Of a DNA stretch of 64,000 bases, positions 9,637-17,923 are shown piece after piece. Under the pieces are notes generated by a model. That model searched no databases and had not been told where the DNA came from. It worked only from the letters and a program-made list of their open reading frames with translations. The DNA is taken from assembly GCF_900101175.1 (NCBI RefSeq), contig NZ_FNFQ01000001.1, positions 248,001 to 312,000 of the forward strand. Direction: 5' to 3'. Origin of the DNA: Stenotrophomonas pavanii. Lineage in GTDB: Bacteria > Pseudomonadota > Gammaproteobacteria > Xanthomonadales > Xanthomonadaceae. Numbering within the stretch: the stretch's first letter is position 1; each line of letters begins with the position of its first letter. Made by a program: the position numbers and the translations under genes.

Positions 9637-11967
9637 TTACCAGTTCATGTTCAACGAGACACCGACGGTGCGCGGTTCGTTGTAGACCGCGGCCATGTAG
9701 TTCTCGATCACACCCTTGAGGTTCTTCTCATTGGTGATGTTGCGCGCGAACAGCGCCACTTCGTAGGCACCATAGTTGCCCGAATAGCCGATCTTCAGGC
9801 CACCCTCGAAGTCACCCTTGGAGTTGAACTCCTTGCTGTCGTACAGCACGAAGCTGGTGTATCCCTGCTTGTTCCAGTCGGTGGACACGAACAGGGTGCC
9901 TGCGTCGCTGACCGGGACGTCATAGCGGGCGGCCAGGTTGACGTTGTACTTCGGCGCATTCGGCAGCGGGTTGCCGTCGATCTGCGCGAAGGTGTTGGCA
10001 CCGACCTTGATGGTCGGGTCATTCACCGTGCACACCACCTGGCCGTTGAGGCCGCAGACCTGCGCGTAGACGCGCTTGTCCTTGATCTCGCTGTGCAGCA
10101 GGCTCAGGCCGGCGCTCAGGGTCAGGTTCGGGATCGGGCGCAGTTCCATGTCCGCTTCGAAGCCGTAGGCCTTGGCCTTGTCGGCGTTGAACAGCACGCC
10201 ATTGCCGTCCGAATCGTTGCCGTTGAGCTGGATGTCATTGACGGTGTAGGTGAACGCGGTGGCGTTCAGGCGCAGGCGGTTGTCCCACAAGCTGCTCTTC
10301 ACGCCCGCTTCCCAGGACAGGATGGTCTCGGAATCGGCGGTGGTGAAATCAGCATTGAACACCGCGGAACGGCCCTGGATGGTCGGGCCACGGAAGCCGC
10401 GCGCGACCTTGGCGTAGACGCTCACATCCGGGGTGATCTGATACATCGCGCTCAGATCCCAGCTCGGGGTGGTGTCGGACATCCTGACGTCGGTGCGGCC
10501 CTTGTAGGTGACCACGCCGGCGGCAGTGTCAGCCGTCTTCAGCAGGCGGGTGTGCTTCTCGTCCCTGGTCTGGCGCAGGCCGGCGGTAACGGTGAACTTG
10601 TCGGTGAAGGCGTAACTCAGCTGGCCGAAACCGGCCCAGGAGGTGTTCTTGTTGCGCAGGCGCACCCAGTTGTTCGGATTGCGCGCGGCACCCTTCAGGA
10701 ACCAGGCGCGCTGGTAGAAGTCGGTGGTGTCGCTGCCGTTGAAGTAGAACGCACCGGCCTGCCACTGCAGCGCGCTGTCGTCATGGCTGGCCAGGCGGAA
10801 TTCCTGGGTCCACTGGTCCAGGTCGCGGATGCGGCCCATCGACTGGCCGTAGCCGTTCGGCACGCCGTTGACCGGGAAGTTCACCGCAGCGCCGCCGTCG
10901 GTGTCGCCACGGCTGTAGCCGGAGGTGGTCTCATAGGCGGTGATCGAGGTGAAGTCGATCGCACCGAAGTCGTAGCGTGCCTTCACCGAACCGCCGTAGG
11001 TCTTGTAGGCCTGCGGGTTGTTGTCGGCTTCGTCGTAGGCGACCTGGTCGCGCGGCACGTCGGTCTTGTTCGAGCCCTTGGTCAGCGCGCCGCGCAGGAA
11101 CAGGGTCGAGGTGCCTTCGTAGTCACGGGCATGGGCCGAGGCCAGGATCGAGAACTGGTCGCTCGGGGTCAGCAGCAGCTGCGCACGCACGTTGCGGTCA
11201 TCGAAGCCGCCCATGGCGTTCTTCTTCGGGCTGACCGTGCCGTCGGCGCTCGGGCCCTTGTAGGTGTTGTCGACGTAGTCGTCGCGGTGCTGGTACAGCG
11301 CCGACACACGGAACGAGGCGATGTCGTTGATCGGGCCGCCGAAGCCGCCGTCGATCGACACGCTGTTGTAGGTCGCGTAGCTGGCGCTGACGCGGCCGGT
11401 GTAGTCCTGGGTCGGCTTCAGCGTGTCGAACTTGACGATGCCGGCGGTGGTGTTGCGGCCGAACAGCGAACCCTGCGGGCCGCGCAGCACTTCCACCTGG
11501 TCCACGTCATAGACCGGGTTGGACTTCAGCACCACGTGCTCCAGCACCACGTCGTCCTGGATGATCGACACCGGCTGCGAGGCACCCAGGTAGAAGTCGA
11601 TGTTGCCCAGGCCACGGATGTAGAAGCGCGGGAAGATGCGGCCGGTGGTGGTTTCCGCATACAGGCTCGGCACGCGGCCGGACAGCGCCAGCAGGGTGTC
11701 GTCGCCGCCGGCGGTGAAGTCGCGCATGCGCTCGCCCTGCACCACGCCGACCGAAACCGGCACTTCCTGCAGGTTCTGCTCGCGGTGTTCGGCGGTCACG
11801 GTGATCGTGTCCAGGCCGGTCGGGGTCGGAGCGCTGTCCTGCGCGGCGGCACCGAAGCTGCCGACCAGGGCCAGGCCGGCACAGGCCAGGGCCAGCGGAT
11901 GGCGGCGGAAGGAAACGAAGGAAGACGACAGACCCGACGGGCGGCGGGAATCGGAATGGGAGGGCAT
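9637..11967 (-). CDS. TonB-dependent outer-membrane receptor
   Basis: A protein of 776 residues. A signal peptide (about 1-40, ending GAAAQ) is followed by a Ton-box-like DTITVTA, a plug domain (about 55-170, with LRGPQGSLFGRNTTAG) and a long beta-barrel. It ends with GVSLNMNW, whose terminal aromatic residue is the usual outer-membrane assembly signal. Such receptors import siderophores, haem or complex nutrients using TonB-ExbBD energy. The plug motifs resemble the broad iron-complex/Sphingomonad receptor group, but the ligand cannot be read from sequence. An upstream in-frame ATG (12111) exists; ATG 11967 places the signal peptide correctly. No neighbouring tonB or siderophore gene is seen. 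Confidence 0.88.
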   Translation of the reverse strand: MPSHSDSRRPSGLSSSFVSFRRHPLALACAGLALVGSFGAAAQDSAPTPTGLDTITVTAEHREQNLQEVPVSVGVVQGERMRDFTAGGDDTLLALSGRVPSLYAETTTGRIFPRFYIRGLGNIDFYLGASQPVSIIQDDVVLEHVVLKSNPVYDVDQVEVLRGPQGSLFGRNTTAGIVKFDTLKPTQDYTGRVSASYATYNSVSIDGGFGGPINDIASFRVSALYQHRDDYVDNTYKGPSADGTVSPKKNAMGGFDDRNVRAQLLLTPSDQFSILASAHARDYEGTSTLFLRGALTKGSNKTDVPRDQVAYDEADNNPQAYKTYGGSVKARYDFGAIDFTSITAYETTSGYSRGDTDGGAAVNFPVNGVPNGYGQSMGRIRDLDQWTQEFRLASHDDSALQWQAGAFYFNGSDTTDFYQRAWFLKGAARNPNNWVRLRNKNTSWAGFGQLSYAFTDKFTVTAGLRQTRDEKHTRLLKTADTAAGVVTYKGRTDVRMSDTTPSWDLSAMYQITPDVSVYAKVARGFRGPTIQGRSAVFNADFTTADSETILSWEAGVKSSLWDNRLRLNATAFTYTVNDIQLNGNDSDGNGVLFNADKAKAYGFEADMELRPIPNLTLSAGLSLLHSEIKDKRVYAQVCGLNGQVVCTVNDPTIKVGANTFAQIDGNPLPNAPKYNVNLAARYDVPVSDAGTLFVSTDWNKQGYTSFVLYDSKEFNSKGDFEGGLKIGYSGNYGAYEVALFARNITNEKNLKGVIENYMAAVYNEPRTVGVSLNMNW

Positions 11968-12157
11968 GGAATGCTCTGAGGAGGCGTCCGTGCGGCCTGC
12001 GCGAGCCGGGCGGCAAAGAGGAGGAAAACTGCGCAAGCGGCCATTATCCCCCAAATTGTTACGATTTCGTTGCGCGGCATCCGGGCCCGGCAAACCGGAC
12101 GGTTTCGGCACAGTTGCGCGTGCTCACGCCACGTCGCCCGGCACATCCCGGGTCGGC

Positions 12158-12186
12158 TTGGCAAGGCGCAGCCAGTTGGCTACACT
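12158..12186 (+). promoter_or_regulatory. Sigma70-type promoter of tRNA-Ala
   Basis: TTGGCA (12158-12163) and TACACT (12181-12186) are separated by exactly 17 bases. The tRNA begins 14 bases beyond the -10 box, which is a typical spacing for a tRNA promoter. Confidence 0.75.
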
Positions 12187-12199
12187 GAAGCCCTGCCGT

Positions 12200-12275
<76 letters not shown>

Positions 12276-12287
12276 CTCATAAGAAGA

Positions 12288-12318
12288 CCCGCAGATCGTC
12301 GCGATCTGCGGGTTTTTT
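12288..12318 (+). terminator. Intrinsic terminator of tRNA-Ala
   Basis: An 11-bp stem, CCCGCAGATCG / CGATCTGCGGG, with a TCG loop is followed by TTTTTT. It directly follows the tRNA-Ala gene. Confidence 0.85.
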
Positions 12319-12335
12319 CTTTTCAGCGCTCCGGC

Positions 12336-12506
12336 TCAGGCCGGCTCCTGGTCTCCATCCTTGCGTTGCGGGCCACGCGAGTGCGCGTCGCGCACCTGTT
12401 GATCGCGCTGCCCCGGCCGCTGCTTGGCCACATCGTCCTGCTTCCTGTCCTGGCGGCTTTCCTGGATGCCCTGCTTCGGGTCCTGATCCTTGCGTTGCTC
12501 GTTCAT
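12336..12506 (-). CDS. Small hydrophilic, probably disordered protein
   Basis: A protein of 56 residues made almost entirely of Gln, Arg, Asp, Lys, Glu, Gly and Pro. It has no Phe, Tyr, Trp, Leu, Cys or Thr. It starts MNEQRKDQDPKQG and ends GDQEPA. A GGGAG sequence lies 6 bases before the ATG, which supports real translation. It sits head-on to the tRNA-Ala terminator, which may also end its transcript. The composition resembles hydrophilins and other small stress proteins, but I recognise no family and the function is unknown. Confidence 0.6.
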   Translation of the reverse strand: MNEQRKDQDPKQGIQESRQDRKQDDVAKQRPGQRDQQVRDAHSRGPQRKDGDQEPA

Positions 12507-12664
12507 CGAAAACTCCCTCGCCGGCAGCAGGCCAACGTTGCCACCACGCTAGAGGTTGCCGGGTGAGCCGCAGGTCAGTCCCGTGCCAACATCGTGTGGA
12601 GGAGCGGCTTGCCGCCACCGCCCCGCGCGGCCAGAATCCGGGGCACCACGCTCACCGGTGTGCC

Positions 12665-13150
12665 ATGCCCTCCCCCGCCCAGCACGCAGCCCACGCGTTG
12701 CCGATGCGCCTTGATGCAACCGACGGCAGCATCCAGCTCGGCAATCTGCCGACGCTGATCGGCCCCACCCTGTCCCGGGAAGAAGCGAGCGTCGCCTTCG
12801 CCGCGCTGGTGCGAGGGGAACGCGATGTCGGCACCGGTTATCACTGGCTGAGCCTGCACCGGCTCAGCCTGGGCGGTGCATCCGCTGGCATCAGCCTGTG
12901 CTTCCACGGGCAACAGCTCGACATGGTGGCGATCGGCGTCGATCTGCCGGGTGCGACACGGGAAGACGGCTGGCCGACCCAGGCCTCGATCGATGCCGAA
13001 GTCGCTTTCATGCGTCGCACCTTGGCTACGGCACTGGGGCGCAAACTGGCAGGTGGCCGCGCCCGGTTCGACTGGGGCGAAGCCTGGGCCCGTTTCGATC
13101 CGAAGGGCTTCATGGCCAGCAGCGGAATCCGCTACGCGCCACGCTCGTGA
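12665..13150 (+). CDS. Hypothetical protein
   Basis: A protein of 161 residues with no signal peptide or membrane segment that I can see. It contains LSREEASVAFAALVRGERDVGTG in the middle and FDWGEAWARFDPKG near the end, followed by a short basic tail. A second in-frame ATG at 12704 (MRLDATDG) would give 148 residues; neither start has a good ribosome binding site. Codon use and GC are like the neighbours. The next gene (SDR) is convergent, with its stop only 6 bases away. I do not recognise the family. Confidence 0.65.
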   Translation: MPSPAQHAAHALPMRLDATDGSIQLGNLPTLIGPTLSREEASVAFAALVRGERDVGTGYHWLSLHRLSLGGASAGISLCFHGQQLDMVAIGVDLPGATREDGWPTQASIDAEVAFMRRTLATALGRKLAGGRARFDWGEAWARFDPKGFMASSGIRYAPRS

Positions 13151-13156
13151 CGCCGC

Positions 13157-13918
13157 TCAGGTACGGGTGATCGACACCCCGCCCTCCACACGCATCGCCG
13201 TACCGGTAACGAAACTGCTTTCATCACTGGCCAGGAACAGCGCCGCGTTGGCGATCTCCTCCGGCTCGGCCATGCGCTTCAGTGCGTGCAGCGAGCGCAC
13301 GAAGTCGCGGGCATCGCCGGTCGGTGCGGCCTGCCGGCCCATTTCGGTATCGGTACCACCGGGCAGCAGCACGTTGCTGCGCACGCCCCGCGCCCCGTAT
13401 TCGGCGGCGATCACCTGGCTCAGGCCGATCAGCCCGGCCTTGCTCGACGCATAGGCCGCCATGCCCGGGAAGCCCACGGTATGGCCAACAAAGGTGCCAA
13501 CAAACACCAGCGAGCCGCCGCCACGTGCCAGCAATGCCGGCAACTGCGCGCGTGCCGCGTGGAAAGCGGCATCGAGATTGGTCGCCATCACGTCGCGCCA
13601 GGCCTCTACCGGGAACTCCGCCGCCGGTGCGCCGGGACCGAGCATGCCGGCGTTGTTGAGCGCGATGTCCAGGCCTCCGAATGACTGCCGGGCCAGATCG
13701 ACCAGCGCCTGTGCCGTGCCCGGCGCGGCCACGTCGGCGGCATGCACCACGACCTCGCCGCCGGCGGCACGGATCTGCTCGGCCAGTTCCTGCAGCGGTT
13801 GCAGCCGCCGCGCGTTGAGCACCAGTTTCGCGCCTTCGGCAGCGAAGCGCAGCGCACTGGCGCGGCCAATGCCGGCGCTGGCACCGGTGATGAGGGCGAT
13901 CTTGTTGTTCAGGCGCAT
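13157..13918 (-). CDS. SDR family NAD(P)-dependent oxidoreductase
   Basis: A protein of 253 residues, the classical short-chain dehydrogenase size. The nucleotide-binding motif is GASAGIGRAS (about 12-21), LNNAG follows at about 87, and the active site is YASSKAG (Tyr and Lys, about 155-159). The closing VTGTAMRVEGG matches the usual ending. ARR in the second strand hints at NADP(H) preference. The substrate is unknown. It is transcribed divergently from the AraC/Ogt fusion gene, with 132 bp between the two starts. Confidence 0.88.
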   Translation of the reverse strand: MRLNNKIALITGASAGIGRASALRFAAEGAKLVLNARRLQPLQELAEQIRAAGGEVVVHAADVAAPGTAQALVDLARQSFGGLDIALNNAGMLGPGAPAAEFPVEAWRDVMATNLDAAFHAARAQLPALLARGGGSLVFVGTFVGHTVGFPGMAAYASSKAGLIGLSQVIAAEYGARGVRSNVLLPGGTDTEMGRQAAPTGDARDFVRSLHALKRMAEPEEIANAALFLASDESSFVTGTAMRVEGGVSITRT

Positions 13919-14050
13919 GGTCGTGGTACCGGGTGTGAGGTGGCCACCACGATGCCGCGCCTGTGGCCGGCCAACACTCCGTTTCAGGGCCAGGCAGAGG
14001 GGTGCAGGAAACGGAGTTTCCGCGGAACCGGCACGTGCCAGAATCCGCCC

Positions 14051-14893
14051 ATGGACAGTACCGTCACCCCCGCCCTGGATGCCCGTGTCGAACGGGTCTG
14101 CCGCCACCTGCAGGCCAGCCTTGACGAGCCCTCGCTGCAGGAACTGGCCGACATCGCCGGCTGCAGCCCGACCCGGCTGCATCGCCTGTTCAAGCAGGCC
14201 ACCGGGCTGACCCCGAAGCAGTACGCCGCCGCGTTGCGCGCCGATCGCCTGCGCAGCGGGCTTGAGCAGCATGAACGCATCACCGATGCCTTCCACGATG
14301 CCGGCTTCGGTTCCAGCGGGCGCTTCTACGAAAACGCGCCGCGGCTGCTGGGCATGACACCGAAGCAATGGCGTGCCGGTGGTCGCGGCGAAGTCATCCA
14401 CTTCGCGCTTGCCGAGAGTTCGCTGGGCAGCGTGCTGGTGGCCAGCAGTGCCACCGGCGTAGTCGCGATCCTGCTCGGCGACGATCCGGAGACGCTGCTG
14501 CAGTCGCTGCAGCAACGCTTCCGCCAGGCCGAACTGGTCGGCGCCGACCGGGGCTATGAGCAGCTGGTGGCACAGGTGGTAGGCCTGGTCGAGGATCCCT
14601 CGCGAGGCGCCACACTGCCGCTGGATATCCGCGGCACCGCCTTCCAGCAGCGGGTATGGCAGGCGCTGCAGCAGATTCCGCGAGGACAGACCGCCTCGTA
14701 TGCCGATATCGCAGCGCGCATCGGCGCGCCCCGCTCGAGCCGCGCCGTGGCCCGCGCATGCGCGAGCAATCCATTGGCGGTGGCGGTGCCCTGCCACCGC
14801 GTGGTCCGGCGCGACGGCGACCTGTCCGGCTACGCCTGGGGCGTGGCACGCAAGCGCGAACTGCTGCGCCGGGAAAACGCCTCGACTGCCTGA
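14051..14893 (+). CDS. AraC-type DNA-binding domain fused to O6-methylguanine-DNA methyltransferase (Ada-like without the sensor domain)
   Basis: A protein of 280 residues. The N-terminal AraC helix-turn-helix domain spans about 10-108 (QELADIAGCSPTRLHRLFKQ, GFGSSGRFY). A linker leads to the Ogt methyltransferase domain (about 115-275), with the acceptor motif PCHR at 247-250 (Cys248) and GTAFQQRVWQAL before it. The zinc-binding Ada_Zn_binding domain, which holds the methylphosphotriester-accepting Cys38 of E. coli Ada, is missing. It should repair O6-methylguanine and O4-methylthymine by suicidal transfer. How it would sense damage is unclear. Start ATG 14051 was chosen as the first Met before the HTH. 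Confidence 0.88.
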   Translation: MDSTVTPALDARVERVCRHLQASLDEPSLQELADIAGCSPTRLHRLFKQATGLTPKQYAAALRADRLRSGLEQHERITDAFHDAGFGSSGRFYENAPRLLGMTPKQWRAGGRGEVIHFALAESSLGSVLVASSATGVVAILLGDDPETLLQSLQQRFRQAELVGADRGYEQLVAQVVGLVEDPSRGATLPLDIRGTAFQQRVWQALQQIPRGQTASYADIAARIGAPRSSRAVARACASNPLAVAVPCHRVVRRDGDLSGYAWGVARKRELLRRENASTA

Positions 14894-14898
14894 CGTGG

Positions 14899-14918
14899 GT
14901 GCCGACCTTGGTCGGCAC
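14899..14918. terminator. Hairpin between convergent genes
   Basis: An inverted repeat GTGCCGACC / GGTCGGCAC separated by TT, in the 37-bp gap between the converging Ada-like and MDR genes. It belongs to the GTGCCGACC-type short hairpins that recur in Stenotrophomonas intergenic DNA. It probably ends or stabilises both transcripts. There is no long T run. Confidence 0.5.
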
Positions 14919-14930
14919 ACCGCCAAGCCC

Positions 14931-15956
14931 TCAGTCCAGCTTCACCACCAGCTTCCCGAAGTTGCGCCCCTGCAGCAGCCCGAAGAACGCCTCCGGCGCA
15001 TTCTCCAGCCCGTCCACCACGTCCTCGCGGTACTGGATGCGGCCTTCGCGCAGCCACTGCGGCATCTCGCGTTCGAACTCCGGCCACAGATGGTTGAAGT
15101 CGTGCACGATGAAGCCGCGCACGGTCAGGCGCTGGCGCAGGATCTGGCTGAACAGCGCCGGCAGGCGGTCGGGGCCGGGCTGCGCGACGCCGCGCTCGTT
15201 GTAGGTGGCGATGGTGCCGCACACGGGAATGCGGGCGAAGTTGTTGAGCAGCGGCAGCACCGCATCCAGCACATGGCCGCCGACATTCTCGAAGTACACA
15301 TCGATGCCCGCTGGCACCGCGTCACGCAGCTGCTGGGCGAAATCAGCGGCGCGATGATCCAGCGCTACATCCACGCCCAGCGTCTGCAGGTAGCTGCGCT
15401 TGGCCTCGCCACCCGCGATCGCCACCACCCGCGCGCCCTGCAGCTTGGCCAGCTGGGCCACCGTGGCGCCCACCGGCCCGGTCGCGGCGGCCACCACCAG
15501 CGTCTCGCCCGGCTGCAGGCGGGCGATTTCATGCAGGCTGGAATACGCGGTGAAGCCCGGCATGCCGTACACGCCCAGCGCGGTACTCAGCGGCAGGCCG
15601 GCCGGATCCAGCCGGCGCCCCAGTGCCGTGGCCGGCAACACTGCATGGGTCTGCCAGCCACCGGGCGCCAGCACCCGCTCGCCCACTGCCACGCCCTCGG
15701 CACGGGATTGCAGCACCTCGGACACCGTCTGCCCCTCCATCACCGCGCCCACCGCCACCGGCGCGGCATACGAGGGGCCCTCGTCCATGCGTCCGCGCAT
15801 GTACGGGTCGAGCGACAGGTAGCGGTTGCGCAGCAGCACTTCACCCTCGGCCAGTGGCGGCAACGCGGCCTGCTCCAGGCGGAAGTTGGCCGCACGCGGT
15901 GCGCCCTGCGGACGCGAGGCCAGCACGATACGGGAGGTGGTCGATGAGTCGGACAT
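14931..15956 (-). CDS. NADP-dependent oxidoreductase of the MDR superfamily (zinc-free, CurA/PTGR-like)
   Basis: A protein of 341 residues. The N-terminal GroES-like domain carries RNRYLSLDPYMRGRM, the signature of the leukotriene B4 dehydrogenase / prostaglandin reductase / CurA group. The Rossmann fold follows with VAAATGPVGATVAQLAKLQGA in part, and ENVGGHVLDAVLPLL and RGFIVHDF are also typical. No catalytic zinc cysteines are present. Members reduce the double bond of alpha,beta-unsaturated carbonyls with NADPH, a detoxification role. Start at ATG 15956; upstream codons lack homologous sequence. It converges on the Ada-like gene. Confidence 0.88.
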   Translation of the reverse strand: MSDSSTTSRIVLASRPQGAPRAANFRLEQAALPPLAEGEVLLRNRYLSLDPYMRGRMDEGPSYAAPVAVGAVMEGQTVSEVLQSRAEGVAVGERVLAPGGWQTHAVLPATALGRRLDPAGLPLSTALGVYGMPGFTAYSSLHEIARLQPGETLVVAAATGPVGATVAQLAKLQGARVVAIAGGEAKRSYLQTLGVDVALDHRAADFAQQLRDAVPAGIDVYFENVGGHVLDAVLPLLNNFARIPVCGTIATYNERGVAQPGPDRLPALFSQILRQRLTVRGFIVHDFNHLWPEFEREMPQWLREGRIQYREDVVDGLENAPEAFFGLLQGRNFGKLVVKLD

Positions 15957-16323
15957 GGCGAACGTCTCTGCTGTGGGCAGCATCGGGAAAGGAAAGCCGA
16001 CACTACGCCGCAGCGTCGCCCCATGGCGGCCACGAAAACAGCGTTCCATCGACCGGCGTGGCCATCGCCGCGTGCAGGCCTTGCCCGTGCAGCTTTGCCG
16101 ATCAGCATGGCCCGCTGATTTCTGCCGCAGGTGACGATCACCACGCCCCGGCGCCGGGTGAATCGGCCTGCAGGGCCCTGCCCTCCGTGGCGCGACGGAG
16201 GATCAAGCACTTGCACCTGCGCAGACGGCAATGTGAAGGTTTTTTGCCAAAATGCTTGCCGTAGGCGGCCGACCTCCGTAATATGCGCGTCCTTGGCAGC
16301 GACCTCGCTGCAACGAAACACGT
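15957..16323. other. Gene-free stretch upstream of the tRNA-Phe pair
   Basis: No convincing coding sequence in 367 bases. The right end holds the tRNA-Phe promoter at 16256-16284. The left end should contain the promoter of the MDR gene, but no clear boxes stand out. A GC-rich inverted repeat (CCCCGGCGCCGGG) lies near 16146-16158. Confidence 0.55.
16256..16284 (+). promoter_or_regulatory. Sigma70-type promoter of the tRNA-Phe genes
   Basis: TTGCCG (16256-16261) and TAATAT (16279-16284) are separated by 17 bases. The first tRNA-Phe begins 39 bases past the -10 box. Confidence 0.7.
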
Positions 16324-16399
16324 GGCCGAGTAGCTCAGTTGGTAGAGCAGGGGATTGAAAATCCCCGTGTCGGCGGTTCGATTCCGTCCTCGGCCACCA
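16324..16399 (+). tRNA. tRNA-Phe (GAA), copy 1
   Basis: A 76-base cloverleaf with encoded CCA. The acceptor stem GGCCGAG pairs perfectly with CTCGGCC, the anticodon loop is TTGAAAA (anticodon GAA), and the T loop is TTCGATT. Its own terminator hairpin follows. Confidence 0.96.
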
Positions 16400-16407
16400 T
16401 GTTTGAG

Positions 16408-16434
16408 GACCTGCAGAAATGCAGGTCTTTTTTT
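16408..16434 (+). terminator. Intrinsic terminator after tRNA-Phe copy 1
   Basis: Stem GACCTGCA / TGCAGGTC with a GAAA tetraloop, followed by seven T. The stability suggests strong termination, so copy 2 may depend on read-through or on its own promoter. Confidence 0.85.
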
Positions 16435-16467
16435 CCGGAAATCGCAATGGCGGTTGCCGCACAATTT

Positions 16468-16543
16468 GGCCGAGTAGCTCAGTTGGTAGAGCAGGGGATT
16501 GAAAATCCCCGTGTCGGCGGTTCGATTCCGTCTTCGGCCACCA
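16468..16543 (+). tRNA. tRNA-Phe (GAA), copy 2
   Basis: Identical to copy 1 except for T instead of C at position 66. This turns the last acceptor-stem pair (7-66) into a G-U wobble. CCA is encoded. The two copies start 144 bases apart and share the downstream terminator design, which shows a tandem duplication. Confidence 0.96.
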
Positions 16544-16550
16544 TCTTTCG

Positions 16551-16580
16551 AGACCTGCAGAAATGCGGGTCTTTTTTTTG
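16551..16580 (+). terminator. Intrinsic terminator after tRNA-Phe copy 2
   Basis: Stem AGACCTGCA / TGCGGGTCT with a GAAA loop and a run of T. It is a diverged copy of the terminator after tRNA-Phe copy 1. Confidence 0.85.
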
Positions 16581-16666
16581 CCCGTGGCGTGCGCCCGGTT
16601 GACGGAACATTTACACCGGCCTACGCCGCGACACCTACGCTCAGGGCTCCTGCCTGGAGTCCATCG

Positions 16667-17218
16667 ATGCTGACGCGCCCTGCCCTGCTCGCATTCCTGC
16701 TGCTGGCCACCTGCCCGGCCCTCGCCGCCGAACCGGTGCGCGCGGTAGACCATCTGGACATCGACCGCTATGCCGGCCAGTGGCACGAGATTGCCCACCT
16801 GCCGGTCTCGTTCCAGAAGCAGTGCGTCGGTGACATCACCGCCAATTACGGGCTGCGCGGCGACGGCCACATCAGCGTCACCAATGCGTGCCGCAAGGGC
16901 GACGGCGAACGGGTGGTCGCCGAAGGGGTGGCTCGGCCGGTAGCCGGTCATCCCGGGCAACTGCAGGTCCGCTTCGTCCCGGACTGGCTGAGCTGGGTGC
17001 CGCTGGTCTGGGCGGACTACTGGGTGCTCGCGCTGGACCCGGACTATCAGTGGGCACTGGTCGGCGAACCCGGCCGCAAGTACCTGTGGATCCTCTCGCG
17101 CCTGCCGGAAATGGAGCGCGGCCGGTTTGAACAGCTCAAAGCCACGGCCGAATCGATGGGGTACGACCTCGCGCCGTTGCGCCTGATGGCCCCGCTGCGC
17201 GATTCCGCGGCTGACTGA
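16667..17218 (+). CDS. Lipocalin family protein (Blc-like)
   Basis: A protein of 183 residues. A signal peptide (about 1-20, ending ALAA) exports it. It has no lipobox cysteine, unlike E. coli Blc, so it is probably soluble in the periplasm. The lipocalin signature YAGQWHEIAHLP is at about 36-47. The central LDPDYQWALVGEPGRKYLWIL and the closing SRLPEM are typical of the bacterial lipocalin/apolipoprotein D group. These proteins bind fatty acids or lysophospholipids and are often induced by envelope stress. GGAG lies 8 bases before ATG 16667. Confidence 0.88.
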   Translation: MLTRPALLAFLLLATCPALAAEPVRAVDHLDIDRYAGQWHEIAHLPVSFQKQCVGDITANYGLRGDGHISVTNACRKGDGERVVAEGVARPVAGHPGQLQVRFVPDWLSWVPLVWADYWVLALDPDYQWALVGEPGRKYLWILSRLPEMERGRFEQLKATAESMGYDLAPLRLMAPLRDSAAD

Positions 17219-17382
17219 ACCGCCCTGCATCAGGCGCGTCGCACGCAGCCGATCCGGCATTTCGCACGCCCGGCCGCCATCTTCACGCGCTACCCTCTGC
17301 GACGGGTCGCCTTGGGCGATCCACAAAACCATACGCCGTAGTATGCTTACCCCAACGCACCCCCTGCAGAGGACTTGCGCCC

Positions 17383-17859
17383 ATGCTCCACCGTGTCCGT
17401 ACCGTCTTGATCGTCCTGTTCACCCTCGCCCTTGCTGCCTGCAGCAACGGCATCGTCAAGCGTGTCTCGGAACCGGCGGCCAGCCTGCAGCAGTTGACCG
17501 TGCGCGCCGACGGCAGCTGGACCGTGGCCCTGCGCCTGCAGAACTACAGTTCGATGCCGATGACCTTCGATGACGTCGCACTGGCACTGACCGTGGGCGA
17601 CAGCGCAGCCGGCACCCTGCAGGTCAAGCCCGGCATTTCCATCGGCGGCACCTCCGCCGACGTCATCAATGTCGACCTCGTGCCCAGTTCGGCCGCGCGC
17701 CTGGTGGTGGCCGACGCGCTGGCCGGCAACCGCACCCTGGCCTATGGCCTGAAGGGAACGGTGGCAGCCACCCCGCAGGAAAAGAAGCAGCGCAGCTTCG
17801 ACATCAGCAGCCGCAGCACCCTCAACCAGGCCCCGGGCCTGCCGGGCGTGCTGCGCTGA
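17383..17859 (+). CDS. LEA type 2 (WHy-domain) lipoprotein
   Basis: A protein of 158 residues. A lipoprotein signal (1-20, lipobox LAAC) is followed by one LEA_2/WHy-like beta-sandwich (about 35-135) with LRLQNYSSMPMTFDDVALAL. Related bacterial proteins bind the outer or inner membrane and are linked to desiccation or stress tolerance, but the molecular role is not established. AGAGGA lies upstream of ATG 17383. The acyl-CoA dehydrogenase gene follows 64 bp later on the same strand, so the two may be cotranscribed. Confidence 0.8.
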   Translation: MLHRVRTVLIVLFTLALAACSNGIVKRVSEPAASLQQLTVRADGSWTVALRLQNYSSMPMTFDDVALALTVGDSAAGTLQVKPGISIGGTSADVINVDLVPSSAARLVVADALAGNRTLAYGLKGTVAATPQEKKQRSFDISSRSTLNQAPGLPGVLR

Positions 17860-17923
17860 CGTTCGCCTTCCGTTGCGGCGCCCCGGCGCCGCGCCCCCGC
17901 CCTGATCAAATCGAGACGTACCG

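Noticed and set aside
16339..16602. An open frame through both tRNA-Phe genes
   Set aside because: The repeated peptide VEQGIENPRVGGSIPSS is the known translation artefact of tRNA sequence.
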